DNA from: Larkinella knui | Lineage (GTDB): Bacteria; Bacteroidota; Bacteroidia; Cytophagales; Spirosomataceae | Direction: 5' to 3' | DNA: 64,000 bases | Assembly: GCF_003858645.1 (NCBI RefSeq) | Contig: NZ_RQJP01000004.1 | Location: forward strand, 62,001 to 126,000 | Shown: positions 18,642-27,726 of the stretch, piece after piece | How the letters are laid out: every line of letters begins with the position of its first letter | Position numbering within the stretch: position 1 is the stretch's first letter | Made by a program: the position numbers and the translations under genes | Notes under the pieces: generated by a model | Seen by the model: only the letters and a program-made list of their open reading frames with translations | Database searches by the model: none | Told to the model about the DNA's origin: nothing

Positions 18642-18739
18642 GTTTTGATGAGAACGCGGATTGAACGGATGTAACGAATCAAAACAGATATTATCCTTGA
18701 AAATCCGTTACGTCCGTTCAATCCGCGTTCCCATCAAAA
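18642..18739. repeat. Long intergenic palindrome, family A copy 2
   Basis: Inverted repeat between ettA and the class IV aminotransferase gene, both on the minus strand. The left arm (18642-18676) reads TTTTGATGAGAACGCGGATT then GAACGGATGTAACG. The right arm complement (18739 leftwards) reads TTTTGATGGGAACGCGGATT then GAACGGACGTAACG. The shared core GATGRGAACRCGGATT and the inner AAAACAGAT link it to the copy at 17131-17224. Confidence 0.85.
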
Positions 18740-18742
18740 TTC

Positions 18743-20410
18743 TCAAACCAATTTTTTATACTTGATCCGTTTCGGTGTGGCATCTCCGCCCAGCCGTTTT
18801 TTGCGGTTTTCTTCGTATTCGGAGAAATTACCTTCAAACCAATACACCTGCGAATCGCCTTCGAACGCCAGGATGTGCGTGGCCACACGGTCGAGGAACC
18901 AGCGGTCGTGGGAAATGACGACGGCGCAACCGGCGAAGTTTTCCAGCCCTTCTTCCAATGCGCGCAGCGTGTTGATGTCCAGGTCGTTGGTCGGCTCATC
19001 GAGCAGCAGCAGATTGGCCCCTTCTTTCAGCATCATGGCCAGATGAACGCGGTTGCGCTCCCCGCCCGACAGGTTGGCAATTTTCTTCTCCTGATCGGAA
19101 CCGGTGAAGTTAAACCGGCTGACGTAGGCGCGGGCGTTCACCTGTTTGCCGCCCAGAATAATCCATTCGTTACCACCGGCGATGGTTTGAAAAACCGTCT
19201 TATCGCTTTCCAGTCCGTCGTGTTCCTGATCGACATACGCCCACTTGACGGTTTCGCCGACTTCAAACGTACCGTTTTGGGGTTGTTCTTTGCCGGTAAT
19301 GAGCTTGAACAAAGTCGTTTTACCGGCTCCGTTCGGACCGATAATCCCGACAATACCGCCCTGTGGTAACTGAAAATCCAGGTGTTCGAACAGCAGCCGG
19401 TCGCCAAATGCTTTGGCAACGTCGTGGGCTTCAATCACTTTGGAACCCAGCCGCGGCCCGGCCGGAATGAATATCTCCAGCTTGTCTTCTTTCTGGCGGT
19501 TGTCTTCGCTCAGCAGCTTTTCGTAGGCACCCAACCGGGCTTTCGACTTGGCCTGCCGGGCTTTGGGAGCCATCCGGACCCATTCCAGCTCGCGCTGCAA
19601 GGTCTTCTGGCGCTTCGATTCCTGCTTTTCCTCTTTGGCCAGCCGGGTTTGCTTCTGATCGAGCCACGACGAGTAATTTCCTTTCCAGGGAATGCCTTCG
19701 CCCCGATCCAGTTCCAGAATCCAGCCGGCGACATTGTCCAGAAAATACCGGTCGTGCGTGACGGCAATGACGGTGCCGGCATACTGGCGCAAATGCTCTT
19801 CCAGCCACAACACCGACTCGGCATCCAGGTGGTTGGTTGGTTCGTCCAACAGCAGGACATCGGGTTGTTGGAGTAGCAGGCGGCAGAGTGCCACCCGGCG
19901 TTTTTCTCCGCCCGACAAATTCGCCACTTTCGCATCCGAAGGCGGACAGCGAAGGGCGTCCATGGCTTTTTCAAGCCGGTTATCCAGTTCCCAGGCGTTC
20001 AGGTGATCGAGCTTTTCCTGAACCTCTCCCTGTCTGGCAATTAGTTTATCGAAGTCGGCGTCTGGGTCGCCAAAGGCTTCATTGATCTGATCAAATTCTT
20101 TCAGCAGATCCACCGTTTCCTGCACGCCTTCCTCCACCACTTCCTTCACGGTTTTGGTTGGATCGAGTTGCGGTTCCTGTTCCAGCATGCCCACTGAATA
20201 GCCCGGCGAAAACACAACGTCGCCCTGAAAGTTCTTATCAATACCGGCAATAATCCGCAGAAGCGTCGATTTTCCGGAGCCGTTCAAGCCTAAAACGCCG
20301 ATTTTTGCACCGTAAAAAAAGGAAAGGTAGATATTCTTTAGGATTTGTCGGTTTGGCGGAATAATTTTACTGACACCCGCCATGGAAAATATAATCGTTT
20401 CCTGACTCAT
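18743..20410 (-). CDS. ettA: ABC-F translation factor, energy-dependent translational throttle EttA
   Basis: 555 residues from MSQETIIF, the same length as E. coli EttA. Two ABC ATPase domains: Walker A GLNGSGKST (41-49) and GPNGAGKTT, signatures LSGGEKRRVALCRLL and LSGGERNRVHLAMML, and Walker B LLLLDEPTNHLD and LLLLDEPTNDLD. The arm insertion in domain 1 and the linker (EEKQESKRQKTLQRELEWV) fit EttA. It binds the ribosomal E site and gates the first elongation steps according to ADP/ATP. No membrane domain. The start at 20410 matches the family; 12 upstream in-frame codons would overlap the divergent promoter. Confidence 0.95.
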   Translation of the reverse strand: MSQETIIFSMAGVSKIIPPNRQILKNIYLSFFYGAKIGVLGLNGSGKSTLLRIIAGIDKNFQGDVVFSPGYSVGMLEQEPQLDPTKTVKEVVEEGVQETVDLLKEFDQINEAFGDPDADFDKLIARQGEVQEKLDHLNAWELDNRLEKAMDALRCPPSDAKVANLSGGEKRRVALCRLLLQQPDVLLLDEPTNHLDAESVLWLEEHLRQYAGTVIAVTHDRYFLDNVAGWILELDRGEGIPWKGNYSSWLDQKQTRLAKEEKQESKRQKTLQRELEWVRMAPKARQAKSKARLGAYEKLLSEDNRQKEDKLEIFIPAGPRLGSKVIEAHDVAKAFGDRLLFEHLDFQLPQGGIVGIIGPNGAGKTTLFKLITGKEQPQNGTFEVGETVKWAYVDQEHDGLESDKTVFQTIAGGNEWIILGGKQVNARAYVSRFNFTGSDQEKKIANLSGGERNRVHLAMMLKEGANLLLLDEPTNDLDINTLRALEEGLENFAGCAVVISHDRWFLDRVATHILAFEGDSQVYWFEGNFSEYEENRKKRLGGDATPKRIKYKKLV

Positions 20411-20418
20411 TGTTTGGT

Positions 20419-20426
20419 TACTTTTG
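20419..20426 (+). promoter_or_regulatory. -7 element of the DUF349 gene promoter
   Basis: TACTTTTG is an exact match to TAnnTTTG, about 55 bp upstream of the DUF349 ATG at 20481. It lies 9 bp from the divergent ettA start. No clear -33 TTG at the usual spacing. Confidence 0.5.
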
Positions 20427-20480
20427 TATGTGGCAAATATCAACATTTTAACCCATAGCTTAGCCTTAAAGAGTAAAATA

Positions 20481-21851
20481 ATGGAACAAGCTCAATTGGT
20501 AGACGAATACGGTTACGTCAAAGACGGAAAGGTATTCTTATCGAGCTACCTCAGCTATCCGGACCGACAAATCGGTGAAGTGAAACGCACAGAACAGGAA
20601 GCGCTCGATTATTTCAAGAATCGGTTTACAATTGCCGAAAACAAGGTAAACCAGTTAGAGCAGGAGGTTCAGGAGGCCCAAAATAAAGGGTCGTATCTGA
20701 CTAAACTCGTTCAGCTGCGGAAAAAACTACTGAGCTTCGATGCGATCGGCAACTTCATTCCGTTGCTGAACCGGCTCGACGAACAGGAAGAGATTCTGGT
20801 GGAACTGATTCGGACCAACCAGCTTAAAAATCTCGAAATCAAGCACGCTCTGCTGGCTGAAGCCGAGCAGGTGGCCGACAGTACGGAATGGCGTGAAACG
20901 GCCGACAAGCTGCAGGAAATCAAACTAAAGTGGATTAAAACCGGTCCGGTCGACAAGGAACTGGACGAAACCATCGAAACGCGTTTCAGCGAAACCCTGG
21001 ATGCGTTTTTCCAGCGTCGGCGCGAATTCTTCAATGAACAGAACAAGGTGATTCAGGAGCGCATGGACCGCTATGATAACCTGATCTGGCAGGCCGAACG
21101 GGCGGTGCGGAGCATTTACGAAGCCGACCGCAGCCGGCCTTTCAAACGGGATGGTCTGGAAGGTGAAGCGCTCGAACGGGCGAATATCGCCGAAGAGCGC
21201 TACATGAAAGTGCTGACGGAAGCTTATCACCTCGTTCGGAATCTGAATAACGACTGGAAAGAAGTGGGTGAAGTTCCGATCAAGAAGTCGGGAAAAATCC
21301 TCAAAAAATACCGCCGGGCGACCAAAACCATATTCGACCGCTACAACCTGGCACGCGGCATTCAGCCGAAAGTTCGGATTGATCCGCGGGTGGAGCAGCA
21401 GATGAAAATGGCAGACGAAGCCGAAAAACTGGCGAAACAATCGAATATTCCGGCAGCAGCCGATCGCGCCAAGGAACTGCTGAACCAGTGGAAGGAAATC
21501 AAGATTCCGTTCAAACTGGTCGATAAGGCGGTTTCCGAACGGTTCCGGTCGTCGTGCGATAAGATTTTCGAGTTGAATTACCTGGAACGCGTCATCAGCC
21601 GCAAATACCCGGCCTTCGAACTCAAAAGCCGCTCGGAGCAGCTACGGACCAAAGTTCGGGAGCTGGAATACCTCGTTCGTCGCGAAAAAAGCGATCTGGC
21701 CATGTCAATGAGCAGCATGGACACCATGGGCCGCCCCGGCAACGAGGATGTGGACAAGATGATGATGAGCAAAATGAACACGCAAAAGCGAAAAATTGCT
21801 ATGAAAGAACAAATACTGAGTGAGTTCAATAAAGAGTTGAATCAGTATTGA
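20481..21851 (+). CDS. DUF349 family coiled-coil protein
   Basis: 456 residues, almost entirely helical and highly charged, with repeated DUF349 modules. Examples are LQEIKLKWIKTGPVDKELDETIETRFSETLDAFFQRRREFFNEQN, seen as short blocks W-K-TGPV and F-RRREFF, and again NDWKEVGEVPIKKSGK and LNQWKEIKIPFKLVDKAVSERF. No enzymatic motif, signal or membrane segment, so cytosolic. The family is widespread in Bacteroidota and its role is unknown. The start MEQAQLVDEYG at 20481 is preferred over a Met 19 codons upstream, because the -7 element at 20419-20426 would place the transcript start after that Met. It ends at a strong terminator shared with the convergent glycogen synthase. Confidence 0.88.
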   Translation: MEQAQLVDEYGYVKDGKVFLSSYLSYPDRQIGEVKRTEQEALDYFKNRFTIAENKVNQLEQEVQEAQNKGSYLTKLVQLRKKLLSFDAIGNFIPLLNRLDEQEEILVELIRTNQLKNLEIKHALLAEAEQVADSTEWRETADKLQEIKLKWIKTGPVDKELDETIETRFSETLDAFFQRRREFFNEQNKVIQERMDRYDNLIWQAERAVRSIYEADRSRPFKRDGLEGEALERANIAEERYMKVLTEAYHLVRNLNNDWKEVGEVPIKKSGKILKKYRRATKTIFDRYNLARGIQPKVRIDPRVEQQMKMADEAEKLAKQSNIPAAADRAKELLNQWKEIKIPFKLVDKAVSERFRSSCDKIFELNYLERVISRKYPAFELKSRSEQLRTKVRELEYLVRREKSDLAMSMSSMDTMGRPGNEDVDKMMMSKMNTQKRKIAMKEQILSEFNKELNQY

Positions 21852-21877
21852 AATAGAAGATAGAGGAAAGAATAAAG

Positions 21878-21927
21878 AGAAGAGACGAAAGAATTCCAAA
21901 GCGGTTTTCTTTCGTCTCTTCTTTTTT
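21878..21927. terminator. Bidirectional terminator hairpin
   Basis: A perfect 14-bp stem AGAAGAGACGAAAG (21878-21891) pairs with CTTTCGTCTCTTCT (21909-21922), followed by a T run. It lies between the convergent DUF349 and glycogen synthase genes. The purine-rich arms resemble the palindrome between era and der. Confidence 0.8.
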
Positions 21928-21960
21928 GGTAATCGTTTAGTCTCTTTTCTCTTTTGTCGA

Positions 21961-23781
21961 TCACGGTTTTCTACGCTTCAACGCCAGATCGTGGGCGGTA
22001 TCGTAATACGACCGCAAGTTGGTCCAGTCGAAGACTTCCGCGATGTTTTCGACGCGGTTGCGCTGGGTAATCCGATCCCGTTGCGAAAGCCGCACAAACC
22101 GGAACATGATGTTGGCGAGTTGATCGGCCGCTTCGTTGAACGTCTGCGTTTTCCGGTTGACGACGTATATGCCCCGGTTTTCGTAATCTCGCATAATCTG
22201 CATGATGAAATCGCCGAAGCCGGACAGATCGCTGGTAACGGTGGGAATGCCCCGCACCACGCATTCCAGGGGCGTATAACCCCACGGTTCGTAGTAACTC
22301 GGGAAAACCCCGAGGTGACAACCCCGCACAAACTGGCCGTAATCCAGCCCGAACAGCGGATTGGTGGAGGAAATGAAATCCGGATGGTAGACGACTTTCA
22401 CCCGGTCGTGGGCATTATTGACCAGCTGAACCTGCCGCACAAACCGCACCATATCGTCCTCTTCCACCAGATCATGCGTAACAAAAGGCGGTAATTGCTT
22501 GGTCTTGAAGCTCTGAATGGTTCGCCGGAGTCGGAGCCGCCAGTATTCATCGACAAACTGGTTCAAATCCGGCAGATTGATGTCTTCGCCGGCCGCTGCG
22601 TTTAAAAACAGCTTGTCACCCAGCTGGTTTTCAATGGCTTTGCAGGTTTCCTGAATCTCATCCAGCAGGGCGCGGCTGTGCAACACGTCGGGATTGATGG
22701 AGCGGAACGGCTGTTTGGTAATCATGAACATAATCACGGTCATGTCCATATTGGCCTCGCGCATCTTCCAGTTCAGGCGGGCCAAGGCTTCGAGCGTCAG
22801 GTCATACCCTTTGTTGCTGAACTCAAACCGTCCCGATGTGAAAAAGTAGAGCGTTTTTTCCAGATCGAATGAATAACTCTGGAAGAAGTGGCCCATCACA
22901 AACTCGTGAATCCGTTCCTTGAACTTGACGTGCAGGTTTTGAAATTCGTGGACCGCCGTAAAGCGTACGATATTCAGGCCGTTGGGCAAAATCAAGTCGG
23001 GAACGCGGCCCAGAAAAACCTCACATTCGCGGGCGGTTACATCGCTGACAGTCGTGAAAACGTGGCAGAGTTGCGCCGACAACCGTTCAATCGTGGCCTG
23101 AGCCTCAATATTATAGTGTTTAGCCTCGCGCTGCCAGTCGAAAAAAGGCAGTTTTCCGTAAAAACCGACTTCATTCTGCGCCAGATAGCGGCCCAGCATG
23201 GTGGCGTGGGTGGTGAAAACCGTAGCCACTTTGACGTTGTCTTTCCGTAAATCCGGCAACCCGCTGCTGGCCATCCATTCGTGAAAATGGACCGCAATAT
23301 CGACGTGGCGGGCGCTTTCGGCGGCCAGTTCGGTCAGGAAAATACGCACCAGCTCACCAAAACCGACCACCTGGTTGACCAATTCCTCAACGCCCAGCGT
23401 CGAGATCTGGTGGCGTTCCCACAGCTGGAATTTCACCTGGTCGATGGCCGTTCCGAGGCTGGCAATGCCGAAGAGAACGACGCGCGGTTTGCCGGTAATG
23501 AGCCAGTGGCCATACTGAACTTCCAGCCCTCGTGAGCGCATGCTCAGCACAACGCGACCGATTTCGGTGCCGTCGTCGTGGGTGATGGGCTCGAATTCGA
23601 CCGCGGCCCGTTGTGGAAAATAGGGGCCGAGCAGGATGTAATCCGTATCCCATTTTTCGACCATCGACGGTACTTTCGACCGGATGACGGTGTAAATGCC
23701 ACCTACCTGGTTACAAACTTCCCAGGCAACTTCAATCAATAATTTTCGCTTAGATGCAGAGAGCAACGATTCCAATGCCAT
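21961..23781 (-). CDS. GT3-family glycogen (starch) synthase
   Basis: 606 residues matching the eukaryote-type GT3 glycogen synthase and not the bacterial GT5 GlgA. The N-terminus reads LIEVAWEVCNQVGGIYTVIRSK, with the KVGGIYTV-like nucleotide-sugar loop. The C-terminal half has FPSYYEPWGYTPLECVVRGIPTVTSDLSGFG, containing the retaining-glycosyltransferase E-X7-E motif (EPWGYTPLE). It would transfer glucose from UDP- or ADP-glucose to the non-reducing end of glycogen. GT3 enzymes are known in Bacteroidota. It lacks the long N- and C-terminal regulatory tails of animal enzymes. No other glycogen gene is nearby. Confidence 0.93.
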   Translation of the reverse strand: MALESLLSASKRKLLIEVAWEVCNQVGGIYTVIRSKVPSMVEKWDTDYILLGPYFPQRAAVEFEPITHDDGTEIGRVVLSMRSRGLEVQYGHWLITGKPRVVLFGIASLGTAIDQVKFQLWERHQISTLGVEELVNQVVGFGELVRIFLTELAAESARHVDIAVHFHEWMASSGLPDLRKDNVKVATVFTTHATMLGRYLAQNEVGFYGKLPFFDWQREAKHYNIEAQATIERLSAQLCHVFTTVSDVTARECEVFLGRVPDLILPNGLNIVRFTAVHEFQNLHVKFKERIHEFVMGHFFQSYSFDLEKTLYFFTSGRFEFSNKGYDLTLEALARLNWKMREANMDMTVIMFMITKQPFRSINPDVLHSRALLDEIQETCKAIENQLGDKLFLNAAAGEDINLPDLNQFVDEYWRLRLRRTIQSFKTKQLPPFVTHDLVEEDDMVRFVRQVQLVNNAHDRVKVVYHPDFISSTNPLFGLDYGQFVRGCHLGVFPSYYEPWGYTPLECVVRGIPTVTSDLSGFGDFIMQIMRDYENRGIYVVNRKTQTFNEAADQLANIMFRFVRLSQRDRITQRNRVENIAEVFDWTNLRSYYDTAHDLALKRRKP

Positions 23782-23965
23782 ACAATTTGTTAGGGGTGGC
23801 TAGCCTACCTTTTTTCACGGATCTGATCAACCGGTATTTTATCGGCTGGATAGTTTGTTTTTTATTTTCACAACAGAATTCTTAGTGACCTATTCAGTTA
23901 AGGAAAGGCGATTCGCGAGGTGATTTTACTACTTTTACACTAACTTTCAAATTATCAATTCGTTC

Positions 23966-24805
23966 ATGTCCACCGAAACACGTCACATTCTCTTAATGGA
24001 CGGCCCGGATAGCACCGGACTCATTCACCGCGTCACGGGTGTGCTGGCGCATTACAATCTGAATATCATTCGCAACGATGAATACGTTAGCCCCGACCGG
24101 CAGTTTTTCATGCGTACGGAGTTCGAAGGTAGTTATGATTTAACCGTTCTGTCTGACAATTTGCAACAGACGTTACCACCGGGCATCAATCTGCGTATTA
24201 ATCCTAAAAAAAAGAAAAAAAGTATTGTTTTTGTTACGAAAGAGCATCATTGTTTAGCAGAATTGCTGATTCGGTACGCTTTCGATGAACTCGATGCCGA
24301 TATTCTGGCCGTCATCAGCAACTACAATACGCTGCAACCGCTGGTGAGCAAGTTCGGTATTCCCTTCCATTATGTTACCCACGAACACAAAACCCGGGAG
24401 GAACACGAAGACGATATCACCCGGATTTTATCGATTTATGAACCGGAATACATCGTGCTGGCTAAATACATGCGGGTGTTGACCCCGGCGTTTGTGAAAA
24501 AATTTCCGAACCGGATCGTGAATATTCACCACTCGTTTCTGCCGGCTTTTGTGGGGGCCAATCCCTACCGGCAGGCGTATGAACGCGGGGTGAAAATCAT
24601 CGGAGCAACGGCCCATTTTGTCAACAACGACCTGGACGAAGGGCCGATTATCGCCCAGAATATTAAGGAAGTCGATCACCGGCACACGGCGGCTGACATG
24701 GCTACGGAAGGGAAGGACGTGGAAAAAATCGTGCTGTCTCAAGCCCTGAAACTGGTTTTCAACGACCGCGTTTTTATTCACCAGAACCGAACCATCATTT
24801 TGTAA
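23966..24805 (+). CDS. purU: Formyltetrahydrofolate deformylase PurU
   Basis: 279 residues. An N-terminal ACT domain (about 5-85, starting ILLMDGPDSTGLIHRVTGVL) precedes a formyltransferase-fold catalytic domain with VNIHHSFLPAFVGANPYRQAYERGVKIIGATAHFV in short blocks, where the NIHHS histidine and the Asp of NNDLDEGPI are catalytic. It hydrolyses 10-formyl-THF to THF and formate, balancing one-carbon pools. The close match through the C-terminus (RDVEK-like and NRTIIL ending) is typical of E. coli PurU. The codon run for the linker PKKKKKS is A8-G-A7 (24206-24221), a possible slippage site. Divergent from glycogen synthase across 184 bp. Confidence 0.95.
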   Translation: MSTETRHILLMDGPDSTGLIHRVTGVLAHYNLNIIRNDEYVSPDRQFFMRTEFEGSYDLTVLSDNLQQTLPPGINLRINPKKKKKSIVFVTKEHHCLAELLIRYAFDELDADILAVISNYNTLQPLVSKFGIPFHYVTHEHKTREEHEDDITRILSIYEPEYIVLAKYMRVLTPAFVKKFPNRIVNIHHSFLPAFVGANPYRQAYERGVKIIGATAHFVNNDLDEGPIIAQNIKEVDHRHTAADMATEGKDVEKIVLSQALKLVFNDRVFIHQNRTIIL

Positions 24806-24891
24806 GGTCGAACAGTGTGCCGCCAATCGGTGTTTAGTTAAAACCGGATCTATTGCCGGTTTAAGTAGCTCAACGATCGGTTTCTAAAAGA

Positions 24892-27726
24892 ATGGCGAGG
24901 TTTTCTCACGGGCTAAAAATTGGGGCAGCGGTAGCGGGTGTTCTACTGGTGGTGGGCTTACTAATTCCACTCTTGTTGACAACCGTCTATAAGGAGAAAG
25001 TCATTCTGGCCATTCGGAATGAATTTGCCACGCATTCGGAGCAACGGCTGGCCGATTTTGACGTCGATTTTTCGCTATTCAACCACTTTCCTAACCTGTC
25101 TATCCAACTGCACCATCTGTCGATTCATGATAATCAGGGGGAGAAACCGCTGGAAATCGTCGGCATCGATCAGGCGCATCTGGTGATTCGGTTAACCGAT
25201 TTTTTCCGGGAAAACCGTACGGTACGTCAGGTGGTTCTGAAAGGGATTCGCTACAATCAATGGGTCGACTCGACGGGTCAGAAAACCGGCTTTACCTGGA
25301 AAAGCGAAAACCGCTCCGACTCAAGTCATACCCATTCGGTTGCCATTCCGGAAATCCGGATCGAAGACGCAACGGTGACGCTCGTCAACGGATACAAAAG
25401 GAATGCCTTTTCGATGCTTATTCGGCAGGCCGACCTGCGCGGTAATCTCATCCATTCGACGCTGCAACTCGAAGGAACGATCGACGGCTCCATCGGTTAC
25501 ATTAAAAACCGGACGTTGACCCTGTTTCGGAACCAGCCCTTTACGGCCGCTATTCACTACGCCTACAATCAGATCACCAAAACCGGGACGTTTACCCGAA
25601 GTCAGTTGGTGGTCAACGATTCACCGGTTCGTCTGATGGGTAGCCACCGCCGACTTCCCGATAAGGAAGGTACTGAGCTGAACATCGGTCTCAGGGGCAC
25701 CCAGCCTGCGTACCGATTTCTGGCGGCTTTGTTGCCGGATTCGCTCAAACGGTATGCCGGTGATACGGCCCTGAAAGGAAACGTAGCCTTCCTGTTCCGG
25801 ATGCGTGGGCAGAGCAATGCGACGATTCGGCCCCATAACGAGATCAACTTTCAACTTCAGGCCCAAAACTACCACTGGCCCAAAACACCGGTGGTGCTTC
25901 AGACGGTGCAGGTGCGGGGCAACTGGAACAACGGAGCCGGACATTCCCGCGAGACCAGCCGACTGACTCTCCAGCAATTTCTGGTTCAGAACGGCAAGGA
26001 TACGCTGGTGTTGCGGGGAAATTTGACCAATCTCATTTCGCCGGTAGTCGATGCGACGATTCAGGGGAACATGTCGTTGCTGCAACTGGCGCAGCTGATG
26101 AACTGGCCCGGCGACTCGCTGTATCGCGGCACGGCGGCCATTAACCTGGCCGTTCGGAGCCCGCTGCTCTACGCGGGTGTGGCGCGACCGTCGCCCAACG
26201 AACCGTTCTGGCAAGGGCGAATCCAGATTCACGACGGGGTTCTGCTGCTTCCAAAACCCTCGGGGCGGTATACGGCGCTCAATGCCGATATTCATTTTAT
26301 TCCGGAAAATAACATGCTTCGGATTCGGGAAGTTGTGGGCAAAATGGATGGTAAGTCCTTTAAAATCAACGGTGAAGTAACTAATTTGCTGCGGTATGTA
26401 CTGGGCGGTAATCGGGCCGAATTTCCGGTTCGGACCAAGCTCGCGGCCCAATGGCAGGAACTGGATTTCTCAAAACCCGTGCCGCCAACACCCCGAAAAC
26501 CCGTTCCCGACAAAATACCGAGTGCGACGGATAGTTTGCTGGCGGGCCTCTTTTTCGGAACCGAATATTCGGCTGTCGTCCGGATCGACCGCATCCGCTT
26601 GCCGTCGCAGGAGGACTTAAAAGATATGTCGGTCGTGATTCATAAAACCGGCGAACAGGTGCAGATTCCCCAGCTGCTTTGCCGGACAACGCTGGGCGGA
26701 TCGATTGCCGGTCTGGGCCATTTTCAGCTGAACCAGGACGGCATTCAGGAACCGTTTGCGGCTTTGAGTCTGTCGTATGAACGGCTGGATCTGCAACGCC
26801 TGCTGAGCCTGCTGTCCGGTCTGAACAGCATACAGGCATCCTATAAACGACCCGCTACCCGAAAACGGAAAGCCGTGCTGAGCGATTACCGCTTTGATGT
26901 GGAAGTGAAGGCCAAAAAACTGGATTACAATGCACTCCGGGGGGATGACTTTGGTCTGAAAACCGTCATTCGCGACGAAACCGCCCGCCTGGAACGACTC
27001 ACGATGAATGCGTTTGGCGGCCGCATGGGGGCCCGGGGTGTGATGAAGCTGGATGAGCCAAAGGGGATTCCCGCTCAACTGAACCTTACGCTCCAGAAAA
27101 TGGATCTGTACCAGCTGTTTCGGGCGGCTGAAGAAATGCAGCTCGATGTGCTGAAAAGTGAAAATATCCGCGGTAATGTCGATTGTTCGATGACGTTTCG
27201 TACGGAACTGGACGAAAAATATCTGCCCGATCTAAACAAGACCACGGCCTATACGAAGGCGTCGATCCGGCAAATGGAACTGATCGACGTGCAACCCATT
27301 CAGCAGGCACTCCGGTTTTTGCCCAAATCAAAGACGAGCCACATCTATTTCGAAGACGTCGACGCCCGGTTTTTACTGCACCATGACCGCATTTTGATGC
27401 CGGACCTGAACCTGACCAGTAACCTGTCGTATCTGCACCTGAACGGCGATTATACACTGAACAAAAAAGCGGCTTTTCTGGTAGAAATCAGCCTGACGGA
27501 TTTGCTGTTTGGCAATAACAAACGACGGATCCGGCACATTCAGGAAGCCGACTCGACCCGAACCTCCAGGGGATCACGAAACCATCTGCTGTTGCAGCGC
27601 GACCTCGGAAAATACCGCATGAAGATGTTTGGCCGGAAAGACTTTGAGGCTCAGAAACAGGTACTTCGCTACGAATGGCAAAATGAATTGAGCCGACATA
27701 AAATTGATACCACTTTTGTGCGATGA
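24892..27726 (+). CDS. AsmA-family protein
   Basis: 944 residues. One N-terminal membrane anchor (about 10-32) is followed by DVDFSLFNHFPNLSIQLHHLSI, the classic AsmA opening, a long beta-rich middle, and a C-terminal AsmA-like segment (LPDLNKTTAYTKASIRQMELIDVQPI, then LPDLNLTSNLSYLHLNGDYTLN). Such proteins resemble VPS13/TamB-type lipid-transfer bridges and are linked to phospholipid or outer-membrane homeostasis; the specific role here is unknown. The bulk would be periplasmic. It overlaps the next gene by a shared ATGATG/TGA, so the two are translationally coupled. Confidence 0.88.
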   Translation: MARFSHGLKIGAAVAGVLLVVGLLIPLLLTTVYKEKVILAIRNEFATHSEQRLADFDVDFSLFNHFPNLSIQLHHLSIHDNQGEKPLEIVGIDQAHLVIRLTDFFRENRTVRQVVLKGIRYNQWVDSTGQKTGFTWKSENRSDSSHTHSVAIPEIRIEDATVTLVNGYKRNAFSMLIRQADLRGNLIHSTLQLEGTIDGSIGYIKNRTLTLFRNQPFTAAIHYAYNQITKTGTFTRSQLVVNDSPVRLMGSHRRLPDKEGTELNIGLRGTQPAYRFLAALLPDSLKRYAGDTALKGNVAFLFRMRGQSNATIRPHNEINFQLQAQNYHWPKTPVVLQTVQVRGNWNNGAGHSRETSRLTLQQFLVQNGKDTLVLRGNLTNLISPVVDATIQGNMSLLQLAQLMNWPGDSLYRGTAAINLAVRSPLLYAGVARPSPNEPFWQGRIQIHDGVLLLPKPSGRYTALNADIHFIPENNMLRIREVVGKMDGKSFKINGEVTNLLRYVLGGNRAEFPVRTKLAAQWQELDFSKPVPPTPRKPVPDKIPSATDSLLAGLFFGTEYSAVVRIDRIRLPSQEDLKDMSVVIHKTGEQVQIPQLLCRTTLGGSIAGLGHFQLNQDGIQEPFAALSLSYERLDLQRLLSLLSGLNSIQASYKRPATRKRKAVLSDYRFDVEVKAKKLDYNALRGDDFGLKTVIRDETARLERLTMNAFGGRMGARGVMKLDEPKGIPAQLNLTLQKMDLYQLFRAAEEMQLDVLKSENIRGNVDCSMTFRTELDEKYLPDLNKTTAYTKASIRQMELIDVQPIQQALRFLPKSKTSHIYFEDVDARFLLHHDRILMPDLNLTSNLSYLHLNGDYTLNKKAAFLVEISLTDLLFGNNKRRIRHIQEADSTRTSRGSRNHLLLQRDLGKYRMKMFGRKDFEAQKQVLRYEWQNELSRHKIDTTFVR

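Noticed and set aside
24841-24862. Hairpin AAACCGG-N8-CCGGTTT after purU as a terminator
   Set aside because: No T run follows and the stem is only 7 bp. It may be chance.
25621-26451. Minus-strand 276-codon frame opposite the AsmA-like gene
   Set aside because: Antisense shadow; the plus strand encodes the conserved AsmA pattern.
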